From NCBI RefSeq assembly GCF_000717245.1, contig NZ_JNYQ01000004.1:806001-870000 (forward strand): DNA of 64,000 nucleotides, read 5' to 3'. This document shows, piece after piece, positions 25,233 through 34,701 of the stretch. A program made the position numbers and the translations under genes. Below the pieces are notes generated by a model. The model was not told the origin of the DNA, made no database searches, and was given only the letters and a program-made list of their open reading frames with translations. The first letter of the stretch is position 1. Every line of letters starts with the position of its first letter. The DNA comes from Kitasatospora papulosa (GTDB taxonomy: Bacteria > Actinomycetota > Actinomycetes > Streptomycetales > Streptomycetaceae).

Positions 25233-26459
25233 TCAGCGCGTCCCGGCCGGAACGGCTCCGATCCGCACCAGCAGGTCCGCGAGCCGGTCGGTCACCGTCT
25301 CCGGGTGCTCCAGCATCACCAGGTGGCCCGCGTCCGGCACGATGACCAGCTCCGCGTCCGGCAGCTCGTCCGCGATGGCCTCGCTGTGCGAACTCGGCGT
25401 CACGAGGTCCTTGTCACCGGCCAGGATCAGTACCGGGATGTCGCGGAAGGCGGGCAGGGCGCCGCTCTTGTCGTGCTCGGTGAAGGCCGGGTAGAACTCC
25501 GCGACGACATCGATCGGGGTGGACTCGATGAGCCGCTCGGCGAACCGGGCGACCGCCGGGTCCACGTCCCGCGACCCGAACGAGTACCGCTTGATCAGCC
25601 CCGCGAACAGGTCGGCGGTCGCCCGCCGGCCCCGCTCCACCAGCTCCGTCTGCGATCCGAGGGCCTTGAGCACCCCGGGCAGCACCCGGCGCACCGCGTT
25701 CACACCCGCCACCGGCAGGCCGAAGTTCACCTCGCCGAGCTTGCCGCTCGACGTCCCGACGAACGCGACCGCGGCGACCCGGTCACGGATCAGCTCCGGG
25801 TACCGGTCGGCGAGGGCCATCATCGTCATGCCGCCCATGGAGTGCCCGACCAGTACCAGCGGGCCCTCGGGGGCCGCCGCGTCGATGACCGCCCTGAGGT
25901 CGCGGCCGAGCTGGTCGATGCCCACCGGGACGCCCTCGGCCTGCGACCTGCCCCGCTCGGAGCGGCCGTGGCTGCGCTGGTCCCAGTGGACCGTGCGGAC
26001 CAGGCCGCGCAGCGCGGCGCGCTGGAAGTGCCAGGAGTCCTGGCTCAGGCAGTAGCCGTGGCTGAACACGACGGTCAGCGGCGCGGGGTCCTTGCTGCCG
26101 AAGAGCCGGCGCCGGCGCGGGCCGGTGCCGGCGTGGGTTCCCGCGCCGGGGCGCCCGCCCGCACGGCTCGTACCGCCGTCCGGTTCGGTCTCGTCGACCT
26201 CGTAGTAGAGCTCGGTGCCGTCGTCCGCGACGGCCCGGCCGGGCTGACCCCGCAGGGAGCCGTACGGACCCGAGGCGTCCAGCGCGAGGCGGGCCTTCTT
26301 GCGCATGCCCCGGCCCACGGTGAGCCGCTCGACGGCCACACCGGCGGCCGCGCCCGCGGCGATGACGCCTATCGCCGCCCCGGCGATGCCCGCCCGGCGC
26401 CAGCCGGCCGCCGCGACGGCCGCCGTCGCCACCACGTCCTCCGCGCTGGTCTCGCTCAC
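25233..26459 (-). CDS. Alpha/beta hydrolase with N-terminal membrane anchor
   Basis: 408 residues. An Ala/Gly-rich hydrophobic span near residues 22-45 (AGIAGAAIGVIAAGAAAG) anchors it. The hydrolase domain starts near 120: oxyanion segment FSHGYCLSQDSW, nucleophile elbow GHSMGG, Asp in LAGDKDLVTP and His in DAGHLVMLEHP, a complete triad. Lid sequence is modest; the substrate is unknown. The GTG at 26459 is chosen for AAGGAG nine bases upstream; the frame stays open for another kilobase but runs opposite to, and out of frame with, alr. It lies between alr and tsaE on the same strand. Confidence 0.88.
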   Translation of the reverse strand: MSETSAEDVVATAAVAAAGWRRAGIAGAAIGVIAAGAAAGVAVERLTVGRGMRKKARLALDASGPYGSLRGQPGRAVADDGTELYYEVDETEPDGGTSRAGGRPGAGTHAGTGPRRRRLFGSKDPAPLTVVFSHGYCLSQDSWHFQRAALRGLVRTVHWDQRSHGRSERGRSQAEGVPVGIDQLGRDLRAVIDAAAPEGPLVLVGHSMGGMTMMALADRYPELIRDRVAAVAFVGTSSGKLGEVNFGLPVAGVNAVRRVLPGVLKALGSQTELVERGRRATADLFAGLIKRYSFGSRDVDPAVARFAERLIESTPIDVVAEFYPAFTEHDKSGALPAFRDIPVLILAGDKDLVTPSSHSEAIADELPDAELVIVPDAGHLVMLEHPETVTDRLADLLVRIGAVPAGTR

Positions 26460-26521
26460 CGTGCCGTGCTCCTTCGTCGTGGTTGTCGTCGTAGGACCGT
26501 GACTGCCCCCGGCCGGGGTGT

Positions 26522-27676
26522 TCAGTCCCTGCCGGAGTCCTCGTGGAGATGGACGCGCGGGACGCGTACACCGATGCGTGTGACGATCTCGTAGGCGATG
26601 GTGTCCGCCGCCCGCGCCCAGTCCTCCGCGCTCGGCTCGCCCCGGTCGCCCGGCCCGAACAGCACCGCTTCCGCGCCGGCCTCCAGGACCTCTCCCCCGA
26701 GGTCCACCACGAACTGGTCCATCGCGACCCGGCCCGCGATCCTGCGGACGGCGCCTCCGACCAGGACGGGTCCCCGGCCCGAGGCGTGGCGCGGGATGCC
26801 GTCCGCGTAGCCGACCGGCACCAGGGCCAGCGTCGTCTCGGCAGCGGTCGTGTAGTGGTGGCCGTAGCTGATGCCGTGCCCCGGGGGCACCTGCTTGACC
26901 AGGGCGACGGAGGCGGCCAGCGTCATGACCGGGCGCAGCCCGAAGTCGGCGGAGGTGCCCAGTTCGGGGCTGGGCGAGATGCCGTACATCGCGATGCCGG
27001 TGCGCACCAGGTCGAAGTGCGACTCGGGCACCGTGAGCGTCGCCGGGGAGTTGGCGATGTGCCGCACCTCGGGCCGGACGCCCTCCTTCTCCGCGTACGC
27101 CACCATGTCGCGGAAGACGTCCAGCTGGGCGGCGATCGACGGGTGGCCCGGCTCGTCCGCACAGGCGAAGTGCGACCAGAGACCGGTGACGCGCAGCACA
27201 CCGGCCTCCTCGGCGGCGCGGGCGGCCGAGACGAGCTCGGGCCAGTCGGCGGGCTGGCAGCCGTTGCGTCCCAGGCCCGTGTCCGCCTTCAGCTGGACCC
27301 GCGCCGGAATCCCCGCCTCCGTGGCGGCGGCGACGACCTCGTCGAGCGCCCACATCCCGCTCACCGAGACATCGATGTCGGCCTCGACCGCCTCGCGCCA
27401 GGGGCCGCCGGGCGTCCACAGCCAGCACATCACCCGGCCCCGGATGCCGGCCGCACGGAGCGCGAGGGCCTCCTGCGGGGTGGCGGTGCCCAGCCAGGAC
27501 GCCCCGGCCTCCTGCGCCGCCCTGGCGCAGGGCACCGCTCCGTGCCCGTAGGCGTCGGACTTCACCACGGCCATGAGCTGTGCCCCGGACGCCCGCGCGC
27601 GCAGAACGCGCACATTGGCACGCAGCGCGGCGAGGTCGATCTCGGCACGGGCTCTCAGGGTCGCTGTCTCGTTCAT
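26522..27676 (-). CDS. alr: Alanine racemase
   Basis: Interconverts L- and D-alanine for peptidoglycan. 384 residues: N-terminal PLP barrel with Lys39 in AVVKSDAYGHG (the cofactor lysine), and the C-terminal domain with the catalytic Tyr in GHGISYGHHY and VGYADGIPR. The ATG at 27676 lacks a ribosome site; GACACT (27684-27689) ends 7 bases before it, consistent with a leaderless mRNA. It is followed, 62 bases away, by the hydrolase gene and tsaE, an arrangement also seen in mycobacteria. Confidence 0.96.
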   Translation of the reverse strand: MNETATLRARAEIDLAALRANVRVLRARASGAQLMAVVKSDAYGHGAVPCARAAQEAGASWLGTATPQEALALRAAGIRGRVMCWLWTPGGPWREAVEADIDVSVSGMWALDEVVAAATEAGIPARVQLKADTGLGRNGCQPADWPELVSAARAAEEAGVLRVTGLWSHFACADEPGHPSIAAQLDVFRDMVAYAEKEGVRPEVRHIANSPATLTVPESHFDLVRTGIAMYGISPSPELGTSADFGLRPVMTLAASVALVKQVPPGHGISYGHHYTTAAETTLALVPVGYADGIPRHASGRGPVLVGGAVRRIAGRVAMDQFVVDLGGEVLEAGAEAVLFGPGDRGEPSAEDWARAADTIAYEIVTRIGVRVPRVHLHEDSGRD

Positions 27677-27737
27677 CGCGCCCAGTGTCTCAGAGCCGTA
27701 CGCCTGTGCCCTCGACCTCCTGTGCCCGGTGAGGCGG

Positions 27738-28124
27738 TCACCGGTGGTCGAGGGCATGTTCCAGATGCTCAACGAGGACCGGTACGTGGCTGGCCGGGAC
27801 GTCCTTCACCGACGTGACGAGGGTGACCGGGCCGCCCCGGCGCAGCAGCGCGAGCAGGGCCTCCACGGCCTCGGTGTGGGCGGGGTCACCGAGCTCGGTG
27901 CGGTAGCGGTCCACGAAGTCGTCGTACCGTCCGCCCGTGCGGTCCTCGTGGTACCACGTGCGGAGTTCCTTCGACGGCGTCACGTCCTTGGCCCACATGT
28001 CGACCGCCGCGTGCTCCTTGGAGATCCCGCGCGGCCAGAGCCGGTCCACCAGCACACGGGTGCCGTCGTCGTCCTCCGGTGGGTCGTAGACCCTGCGTAC
28101 GCGAATGCCGCTGCCGCTGCCCAT
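27738..28124 (-). CDS. DUF488 family protein (YeaO-like)
   Basis: 128 residues. RVLVDRLWPRGISKEHAAVDMWAKDVTPSKELRTWYHED and DFVDRYRTEL are hallmark segments of DUF488. The family's function is not established; its conserved acidic and basic residues suggest a nucleic-acid or metal role. It lies between nnr and alr on the same strand, about 60 bases from each, with no clear functional tie. Confidence 0.88.
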   Translation of the reverse strand: MGSGSGIRVRRVYDPPEDDDGTRVLVDRLWPRGISKEHAAVDMWAKDVTPSKELRTWYHEDRTGGRYDDFVDRYRTELGDPAHTEAVEALLALLRRGGPVTLVTSVKDVPASHVPVLVEHLEHALDHR

Positions 28125-28187
28125 GCCCGATCACCGGCCCTTTCCCGTCACGCCGGCCCCGCTCCGGCCTCCGCTCTCCAGCGTGGA

Positions 28188-29639
28188 TCAGGCGAGGACG
28201 TCCCGCCACGCCGCCGGTACGGCGTCCGCGACGTCGTGCGCGGCGACCGGCGCCCCGTCCGCCGCGCGGCGTGCCGCGAGTCCGTGCAGGTAGGCGCCGA
28301 CGGAGGCGGCGTCGCGCGGTGCGAGGCCCGCGGCGAGCAGCGAGCCGGTCAGCCCGGACAGCACGTCGCCGCTGCCCGCCGTGGCCAGCCAGGACGTGCC
28401 GGTCGGGTTGACCCGCACGGGTGCGTCCCCGGGCTCCGCCACGAGCGTCGTCGAGCCCTTCAGGAGCACCGTGGCCCGGTAGCGGGCGGCCAGCTCCCGC
28501 ACGGCGGCGAGCCGTCCCGCCTCGACCTCCTCGCGCCCGACGCCGAGCAGCGCGGCGGCCTCACCGGCGTGCGGGGTCAGGACGGTCGCGGCGGTCCTCG
28601 CGCGCACGGCCGCCGCGTCCATGAGCCGCAGCCCGTCCGCGTCGACCAGCACCGGGACGTCCGCGGCCAGGACGTCGGCCACGGCCTCCGCCGACGCCGA
28701 GGAGTCGCCGAGCCCCGGGCCTGCGACCCAGGCCTGGACCCGTCCGGCCTTCGACGGCGGGCCGGGGTGCACCAGCGTCTCCGGGAAGCGGGCGATGACC
28801 GCGTCGGCCCCGGGGCCCGCGTACCGCACGGCGCCCGCGCCCCCGCGGAGCGCGCCCGCGACCGCGAGCACGGCGGCTCCGGGGTAGCGCTCCGAGCCCG
28901 CGGCCACCCCGACGACCCCGCGGCGGTACTTGTCGCTCCCGGCGTCGGGCACGGGCAGCAGGGCGGCCACGTCGGCGTACTGGAGTGCCTCCAGGTCCGG
29001 CCGGTCCGGGAGCTCCTCCGCCAGGCCGATGTCGACGAGCCGGAGGGCACCCGCGTGTCCGGCGGCCGGGTCGACGAGCAGTCCCGGCTTGTACGTGCCG
29101 AAGGTGACGGTCGCGTCGGCGTGTACGGCCTCGCCGAGCACCTCGCCGGTGTCCGCCTCCACGCCGCTCGGCAGGTCGACGGCGAGCACCGGCACGTGGC
29201 CTGCGGTGACCGCGCGCACCAGCTCCGCCGCCTCGGGCCGCAGCCCGCCGCGGCCCCCGATCCCGGTGATGCCGTCGACGACGAGGTCGAGGGGGCCGAG
29301 AGCGCCGAGCGGCGGGCCGCCGAGCACCTGCCCGCCCGCGGCCAGCAGGGCGGCCACGGCCTGCCGGTGCACCTTGTCCGGCGAGGTGAGCAGGGCTCGG
29401 ACACCGGCGCCGCGCCGGGCCAGCCGGGCTCCCGCGTAGAGGGTGTCCCCGCCGTTGTCACCGCTGCCCACGAGGAGCAGCACCCGGGAGCCGTACACCC
29501 TGCCGTTGCGCCGGAGCAGGTCGCAGCAGGCCACCGCGAGTCCGGCGGCGGCACGCTGCATCAGCGCCCCCTCCGGCAGCCGTTCCATGAGCGCCCGCTC
29601 GGCGGCCCGTACGGTCTTGACGCTGTAGGCATGTCGCAT
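28188..29639 (-). CDS. nnr: Bifunctional NAD(P)H-hydrate epimerase / ADP-dependent dehydratase
   Basis: Repairs hydrated NADH and NADPH. The 483-residue fusion has an N-terminal YjeF_N epimerase domain (about 1-215, with LVGSGDNGGDTLYAG) and a C-terminal ribokinase-like dehydratase (about 220-483, with VAGPGLGDSS, NPTGTSWLATAGSGDVLSG). Both halves look intact. The acpS stop lies 4 bases from its ATG, so the two genes are co-transcribed. Many annotations mislabel such genes as carbohydrate kinase. Confidence 0.94.
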   Translation of the reverse strand: MRHAYSVKTVRAAERALMERLPEGALMQRAAAGLAVACCDLLRRNGRVYGSRVLLLVGSGDNGGDTLYAGARLARRGAGVRALLTSPDKVHRQAVAALLAAGGQVLGGPPLGALGPLDLVVDGITGIGGRGGLRPEAAELVRAVTAGHVPVLAVDLPSGVEADTGEVLGEAVHADATVTFGTYKPGLLVDPAAGHAGALRLVDIGLAEELPDRPDLEALQYADVAALLPVPDAGSDKYRRGVVGVAAGSERYPGAAVLAVAGALRGGAGAVRYAGPGADAVIARFPETLVHPGPPSKAGRVQAWVAGPGLGDSSASAEAVADVLAADVPVLVDADGLRLMDAAAVRARTAATVLTPHAGEAAALLGVGREEVEAGRLAAVRELAARYRATVLLKGSTTLVAEPGDAPVRVNPTGTSWLATAGSGDVLSGLTGSLLAAGLAPRDAASVGAYLHGLAARRAADGAPVAAHDVADAVPAAWRDVLA

Positions 29640-29643
29640 ACGC

Positions 29644-30024
29644 TCAACCCTCCGCGATCACCACGGCCGACGCCACCCCCGCGTCGTGGCTGAGCGAGAC
29701 GTGCCAGCTGCGTACGCCGAGCTCGGCCGCCCGTGCCGCGACGGTGCCGCGCACCTCCAGCCGGGGCCGGCCGCTCTCCTCGACGCAGACCTCGGCGTCG
29801 GTCCAGAGCAGTCCGCCCGGCGCGCCGAGCGCCTTGGCCAGGGCCTCCTTCGCGGCGAACCGGGCCGCCAGTGAGGCGGTTCCCCGCCGCTCCCCGCCCG
29901 GCAGCAGCAACTCGCGCTCCAGGAAGAGCCGATCGGCCAGCTGGGGCGTGCGCTCCAGCGCGGCGCCGAAGCGTTCGATCTCCGCCACATCGATCCCGAC
30001 CCCAATGATCACGCGCTCACTCAC
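29644..30024 (-). CDS. acpS: Holo-[acyl-carrier-protein] synthase
   Basis: 126 residues. Transfers phosphopantetheine from CoA to the carrier serine of fatty-acid (and often polyketide) ACPs. GVGIDVAEIERF holds the Mg-binding Asp12, RFAAKEALAKALG the second metal ligand Glu and Lys, and VSLSHDAGVASA the His-containing C-terminal motif. The GTG at 30024 follows directly on the glmS TGA. The GTGAGTGAGTGAG run here provides overlapping start and stop signals and implies coupled translation. Confidence 0.96.
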   Translation of the reverse strand: MSERVIIGVGIDVAEIERFGAALERTPQLADRLFLERELLLPGGERRGTASLAARFAAKEALAKALGAPGGLLWTDAEVCVEESGRPRLEVRGTVAARAAELGVRSWHVSLSHDAGVASAVVIAEG

Positions 30025-31872
30025 TCACTCGACTGTCACGGACTTCGCCAGGTTGCGCGGCTGGTCCACCTCGTTGCCCCGCGCGGTCGCCAGCTCGCAG
30101 GCGAAGACCTGCAACGGCACCGTGGCGACCAGCGGCTGAAGCAGCGTAGGCGTAGCCGGGATCCTGATGAGGTGGTCGGCGTACGGGACGACCTCCTCGT
30201 CGCCCTCCTCCGCGATGACGACGGTACGGGCTCCGCGGGCCCTGATCTCCTGGATGTTGGAGACGATCTTGTCGTGCAGCACGGAGCGGCCCCGCGGTGA
30301 CGGCACGATCACGACGACAGGGAGGCCCTCCTCGATCAGCGCGATGGGTCCGTGCTTGAGCTCGCCGGCGGCGAATCCCTCGGCGTGCATGTAGGCGAGC
30401 TCCTTGAGCTTCAACGCCCCTTCCATGGCCACCGGGTAGCCCACGTGCCGGCCCACGAAGAGCACGGTGTCGTGGGCGGCCAGGGAGCGGGCCAGCTCGC
30501 GTACGGGCTCCATGGTCCCGAGGACGCGTTCGACCGCGCCGGACATCTCGGAGAGCTGGCGTACGACGGTGCGGATCTCGTCGCCCCACTTGGTGCCGCG
30601 CACCTGCCCCAGGTAGAGCGCGACGAGGTAGCAGGCGACCAGCTGCGTCAGGAACGCCTTGGTGGAGGCCACGGCGACCTCGGGCCCGGCGTGCGTGTAG
30701 AGGACGGCGTCCGACTCCCTGGGGATGGTCGAGCCGTTGGTGTTGCAGATGGCGAGGACCTTCGCCCCCTGCTCACGCGCGTGCCGGACGGCCATCAGCG
30801 TGTCCATCGTCTCGCCCGACTGCGAGATGGCGACGACGAGCGTGCGCTGGTCCAGGATCGGGTCGCGGTAGCGGAACTCGCTGGCGAGCTCGGTCTCGCA
30901 GGGCAGCCTGGTCCAGTGCTCGATGGCGTACTTGGCGATCATCCCGGCGTGGAAGGCGGTACCGCAGGCGATGACGACGACCTTGTCGACCTCGCGGAGC
31001 ACGGTCTGCGGAATGCGCACCTCGTCGAGGTGGAGGGTGCCCGAACCGTCGACCCGCCCGAGCAGCGTGTCGGCGACCGCCTTGGGCTGGTCGGCGATCT
31101 CCTTGAGCATGAAGGAGGCGTATCCGCCCTTCTCGGCGGCCGACGCGTCCCAGTCCACGTGGTACTCACGCACGTCGGCGGGCCGGCCGTCGAACCCGGT
31201 GACCGTCACCCCGTCCCGGCGCAGCTCGACCACCTGGTCCTGGCCCAGCTCGACCGCGTCCCGGGTGTGCGCGATGAAGGCGGCCACGTCCGAGGCGAGG
31301 AACATCTCGCCGTCCCCCACCCCCACCACCAGCGGCGAGTTCCGCCGGGCCCCCACCACCGCGTCGGGCTCGTCCGCGTGCACGGCGACCAGGGTGAACG
31401 CGCCCTCCAGCTGCCGGCACACCAGGCGCATGGCGTCCGCCAGATCACCGCCCGAGGAGTACGCCTCGGCGAGCAGATGGGCCACCACCTCGGTGTCGGT
31501 CTCGGAGGTCAGGTCGTGGCCTCGCCCGGCCAGCTCCTCGCGGAGCGACGCGAAGTTCTCGATGATCCCGTTGTGCACGACGGCGACCCGGCCGGCGTTG
31601 TCGAGATGCGGGTGGGCGTTGATGTCGGTGGGCCCGCCATGGGTGGCCCAACGGGTGTGCCCGATCCCGGCGTTCCCGGCCGGCAGCGGCCGGTCCTTGA
31701 GTTCCTTCTCCAGGTTGAGGAGCTTCCCGGCCTTCTTCGCGGAGGCCAGCCCCCCGTCCGCGAGCACGGCGACCCCGGCGGAGTCGTACCCCCGGTACTC
31801 CAGCCGCTTCAGCCCCGCGACGACGACGTCCTGCGCCGACTGCACCCCGACGTAACCCACGATTCCACACAT
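30025..31872 (-). CDS. glmS: Glutamine-fructose-6-phosphate aminotransferase
   Basis: Makes glucosamine-6-phosphate from fructose-6-phosphate and glutamine, the entry to peptidoglycan amino sugars. 615 residues: N-terminal nucleophile amidotransferase (Cys2 in MCGIVGYVG, about 1-240) and two SIS isomerase domains (about 290-430 and 460-600), ending NLAKSVTVE as in known GlmS. No glmS ribozyme is apparent, and the upstream gap is only 155 bases. It is first in a glmS-acpS-nnr gene run. glmM, the next enzyme in the pathway, lies 4.4 kb away on the same strand. Confidence 0.97.
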   Translation of the reverse strand: MCGIVGYVGVQSAQDVVVAGLKRLEYRGYDSAGVAVLADGGLASAKKAGKLLNLEKELKDRPLPAGNAGIGHTRWATHGGPTDINAHPHLDNAGRVAVVHNGIIENFASLREELAGRGHDLTSETDTEVVAHLLAEAYSSGGDLADAMRLVCRQLEGAFTLVAVHADEPDAVVGARRNSPLVVGVGDGEMFLASDVAAFIAHTRDAVELGQDQVVELRRDGVTVTGFDGRPADVREYHVDWDASAAEKGGYASFMLKEIADQPKAVADTLLGRVDGSGTLHLDEVRIPQTVLREVDKVVVIACGTAFHAGMIAKYAIEHWTRLPCETELASEFRYRDPILDQRTLVVAISQSGETMDTLMAVRHAREQGAKVLAICNTNGSTIPRESDAVLYTHAGPEVAVASTKAFLTQLVACYLVALYLGQVRGTKWGDEIRTVVRQLSEMSGAVERVLGTMEPVRELARSLAAHDTVLFVGRHVGYPVAMEGALKLKELAYMHAEGFAAGELKHGPIALIEEGLPVVVIVPSPRGRSVLHDKIVSNIQEIRARGARTVVIAEEGDEEVVPYADHLIRIPATPTLLQPLVATVPLQVFACELATARGNEVDQPRNLAKSVTVE

Positions 31873-32027
31873 ATCGGCACCATAAGGCCGTACGGGGGCT
31901 GGGGACAGCAGGGGTGCGCCACGCGCGGGCCATGTCCGCCCGCCCTCTCCCGCCGCATCACCTTCGATGCGCAGACCCGAGCGAATGCCCGCAGCCGGGA
32001 TCGCCCCCGAAGCTACGCTCTCGGTCC

Positions 32028-32498
32028 ATGACGACTTCCGAGTGCTACACCTGCGGCATGGAGGCGGAGTTCGACGCGTTACCGCCCCGCGAACGCATCG
32101 CCCACGACCGGCACTGGCGGGTGGCCCACGCGACCGGCACCTCGCTGCCCGGCTGGCTGGTGCTGCTGCCGCGCCGCCACGTCACGGCCGTGCACGACCT
32201 CACGGACGCCGAGGCGGCCGTCCTGGGGACCTGGCAGGTCAGGCTCTCCAGGGCGCTGCGCGCGGTCACGGGCTGCGACAAGACGTACGTCGTCCAGTTC
32301 GCCGAGGCCGAGGGCTTCTCCCATGTGCACTTCCACATCGTGCCGCGCGACGGCGGTCTGGCACCGGAGCACCGGGGGCCGGGCGTCTTCGGGCTGCTGC
32401 GGGCCCCGGAGTCCGAGCGCGTGACGGCCGCCCGGGCGGACCGGACGGCCTTGGCGCTCCGTGCCGGGCTCGCCGAGCAGGCCGGCCGGCCGTCCTGA
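32028..32498 (+). CDS. HIT family protein
   Basis: 156 residues. The histidine triad HVHFHIVPR lies at about 101-109, with a GWLVLLPRRHV segment typical of the family; such proteins hydrolyse or transfer nucleotide phosphates. CYTCG at 6-10 could bind metal. It is divergent from glmS. The ATG at 32028 has no ribosome site; TACGCT (32014-32019) ends 8 bases before it, so the mRNA is probably leaderless. The substrate is unknown. Confidence 0.88.
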   Translation: MTTSECYTCGMEAEFDALPPRERIAHDRHWRVAHATGTSLPGWLVLLPRRHVTAVHDLTDAEAAVLGTWQVRLSRALRAVTGCDKTYVVQFAEAEGFSHVHFHIVPRDGGLAPEHRGPGVFGLLRAPESERVTAARADRTALALRAGLAEQAGRPS

Positions 32499-32616
32499 CG
32501 GAGGAGCCGCAGTCGGCCCACCGCCCGGCCCGGCAGGACCGGGCGGCCCCGCCCGGCCTCCCCCACGTGACCGACCCCACCCCCCACTCCGTTCGAACCC
32601 CCGCAACAATGAACAC

Positions 32617-33609
32617 GTGATCACCTCGTCCGCACGGAGCCCCCGCCGCACCGAGCACGCGCCGACGCCCTACGTCGACCTGACCCGGGCCGAGTGGAGC
32701 GCCCTGCGTGACAAGACGCCGCTGCCGCTCACCGCCGAGGAGGTCGAGAAGCTGAGAGGCCTCGGCGACGTCATCGACCTCGACGAGGTCCGGGACGTCT
32801 ACCTGCCGCTCTCACGGCTCCTCAACCTCTACGTCCAGAAGACCTCCGGCCTGCGGGGTGCCCTGAACACCTTCCTCGGCGACGCGGGCAACGGGCACGG
32901 CGAGCAGCGCGGCACCCCCTTCGTCATAGGGGTCGCCGGCAGTGTCGCCGTCGGCAAGTCCACCACCGCCCGCATCCTCCAGGCGCTGCTGGCACGGTGG
33001 CCGGAGCACCCCCGGGTGGAGCTGGTGACGACCGACGGGTTCCTGCTGCCGATGAAGGAGCTCGAAGCACGCGGCCTGATGTCGCGGAAGGGGTTCCCCG
33101 AGTCGTACGACCGGCGGGCGCTGACCCGGTTCGTCGCCGACATCAAGGCCGGCAAGGACGAGGTGACGGCCCCCGTCTACTCGCACCTGATCTACGACAT
33201 CGTGCCGGGCGAGCGGCTGACCGTGCGCCGTCCCGACATCCTGATCGTCGAGGGGCTGAACGTGCTGCAGCCCGCCCTGCCCGGCAAGGACGGCCGGACC
33301 AGGGTCGGGCTCGCGGACTACTTCGACTTCAGCGTGTACGTCGACGCGCGCGCCGAGGACATCGAGACCTGGTACCTCCACCGTTTCCGCCGGCTGCGTG
33401 AGACGGCGTTCCAGAACCCGTTCTCGTACTTCCGCAAGTACACCCAGGTCTCCGAGGAGGAGGCGCTGGACTACGCCCGGACGATGTGGCGGACCATCAA
33501 CAAACCCAATCTGCTGGAGAACGTGGCGCCGACGCGCGGCCGTGCCACTCTGGTGCTGCGCAAGGGGCCGGACCACAAGGTCCAGCGCCTGTCACTGCGC
33601 AAGCTCTGA
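32617..33609 (+). CDS. coaA: Type I pantothenate kinase
   Basis: 330 residues. Phosphorylates pantothenate with ATP, the first step of CoA synthesis. P-loop GVAGSVAVGKST, then TTDGFLLPM, the substrate-binding SRKGFPESYD, and RRPDILIVEGLNVLQ, then the C-terminal YFRKYTQVS region; all conserved CoaA elements. The GTG at 32617 has AACAAT (32605-32610) six bases upstream and no ribosome site, so it may be leaderless. It lies 19 bases before the DUF389 gene. Confidence 0.96.
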   Translation: MITSSARSPRRTEHAPTPYVDLTRAEWSALRDKTPLPLTAEEVEKLRGLGDVIDLDEVRDVYLPLSRLLNLYVQKTSGLRGALNTFLGDAGNGHGEQRGTPFVIGVAGSVAVGKSTTARILQALLARWPEHPRVELVTTDGFLLPMKELEARGLMSRKGFPESYDRRALTRFVADIKAGKDEVTAPVYSHLIYDIVPGERLTVRRPDILIVEGLNVLQPALPGKDGRTRVGLADYFDFSVYVDARAEDIETWYLHRFRRLRETAFQNPFSYFRKYTQVSEEEALDYARTMWRTINKPNLLENVAPTRGRATLVLRKGPDHKVQRLSLRKL

Positions 33610-33627
33610 CTCCGGAAAGGGTGCGCC

Positions 33628-34590
33628 GTGCTGCATCTGCGCCTCATCGTGCCCGCCGACCGCACCGACGAGGTGGTGGCGCTGGTGGAGCGGACCGTGG
33701 GCACCGCCCATCTCGTGGTGTTCACGGGTGCCGCGCGGAACCCCGCGGGTGACGTGGTCATGTGCGACGTGGCGCGCGAGGCGGGCGACGAACTGATCGG
33801 CGCGCTGCGGGACCTGGGCATCGACAGCACCGGCTCGATCACCGTCGAGAACATGGACCTCACGCTCTCCCGGCACGCCGAGGAGGCCGAACGGGCCGCG
33901 CCCGGCGAAGGCGCGGACGCGGTGCTCTGGGAAGAGCTGAGCGAGGTGACCCACGAGGAGTCGACGTTCAGCGTCACCTATGTGGCCTTCCTCGCCCTCG
34001 CGACGATGCTCGCCGCCTGCGGGGTGATGCTGGACAACGCGGTCCTGATCGTGGGCGCCATGGCGGTGGGCCCGGAGTTCGGCCCGCTGGCCGGTATCTC
34101 GACGGCGCTGGTGCAGCGGGCTCCCCGGCTGGTGGCCCGCTCGCTGTGGGCGCTGGTCGGCGGCTTCGTGGTGGCGATGGCGCTCACGGCGGGCTTCGCC
34201 TGGCTGCTGGACGCGCTCGGCCTGTTCACCGAGGACATGGTCACGGCGGAACGGCCCAACACCGGCTTCATCTGGCACCCGGACTGGATGTCGTTCGTGG
34301 TGGCGCTGCTGGCGGGCATCGCGGGGACGCTCTCGCTGACCTCGGCGAAGTCGGGTGCGCTGATCGGTGTGGCGATCTCGGTGACCACGGTGCCGGCGGC
34401 CGCCAACGCCGCGGTCGCGTTCAGCTATCAGGATCTACCGCAGACCTGGGGGTCGTCGGTCCAGCTGATGGCCAACCTGGGCGGGATCGTGCTCGCGGGG
34501 ACGCTGACGCTGCTGGTGCAGCGGGTGGTGTGGAGCATGCGGCGCCGGACCGTGCCGGCCGTCCGGCGGGCGCCGGGCGTCCCCAGGTGA
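33628..34590 (+). CDS. DUF389 family membrane protein
   Basis: 320 residues. The cytosolic N-terminal domain (about 1-80, MLHLRLIVPADRTDEVVALVERT) has a ferredoxin-like look, followed by six or so membrane spans from about 112 to 305, with the DUF389 signature LDNAVLIVGAMAVGPEFGPLAGIS. The transported molecule, if any, is unknown. GTG start with GGAAAGG upstream, 18 bases after coaA, so it is probably in one operon with it. Confidence 0.88.
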   Translation: MLHLRLIVPADRTDEVVALVERTVGTAHLVVFTGAARNPAGDVVMCDVAREAGDELIGALRDLGIDSTGSITVENMDLTLSRHAEEAERAAPGEGADAVLWEELSEVTHEESTFSVTYVAFLALATMLAACGVMLDNAVLIVGAMAVGPEFGPLAGISTALVQRAPRLVARSLWALVGGFVVAMALTAGFAWLLDALGLFTEDMVTAERPNTGFIWHPDWMSFVVALLAGIAGTLSLTSAKSGALIGVAISVTTVPAAANAAVAFSYQDLPQTWGSSVQLMANLGGIVLAGTLTLLVQRVVWSMRRRTVPAVRRAPGVPR

Positions 34591-34701
34591 CCGCGTGACC
34601 GCGGCCCCGTCGCGGGGGTGACGAACCGGCAGCTTCACGGGCGTGGAGACTGCCGCACCCGGCACAGGCGGGAGCGGCCCCGCCGATGACACGATCCCGG
34701 C

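Noticed and set aside
26460..27428. Long N-terminal extension of the hydrolase frame
   Set aside because: It overlaps alr in another frame; AAGGAG before the GTG at 26459 marks the start.
30018..30031. GTGA tandem repeat as a simple-sequence repeat
   Set aside because: It is only three or four units and is explained by the overlapping glmS stop and acpS start.
31873..32027. glmS ribozyme or riboswitch upstream of glmS
   Set aside because: The gap is too short and shows no ribozyme core; such ribozymes are mainly a Firmicutes feature.
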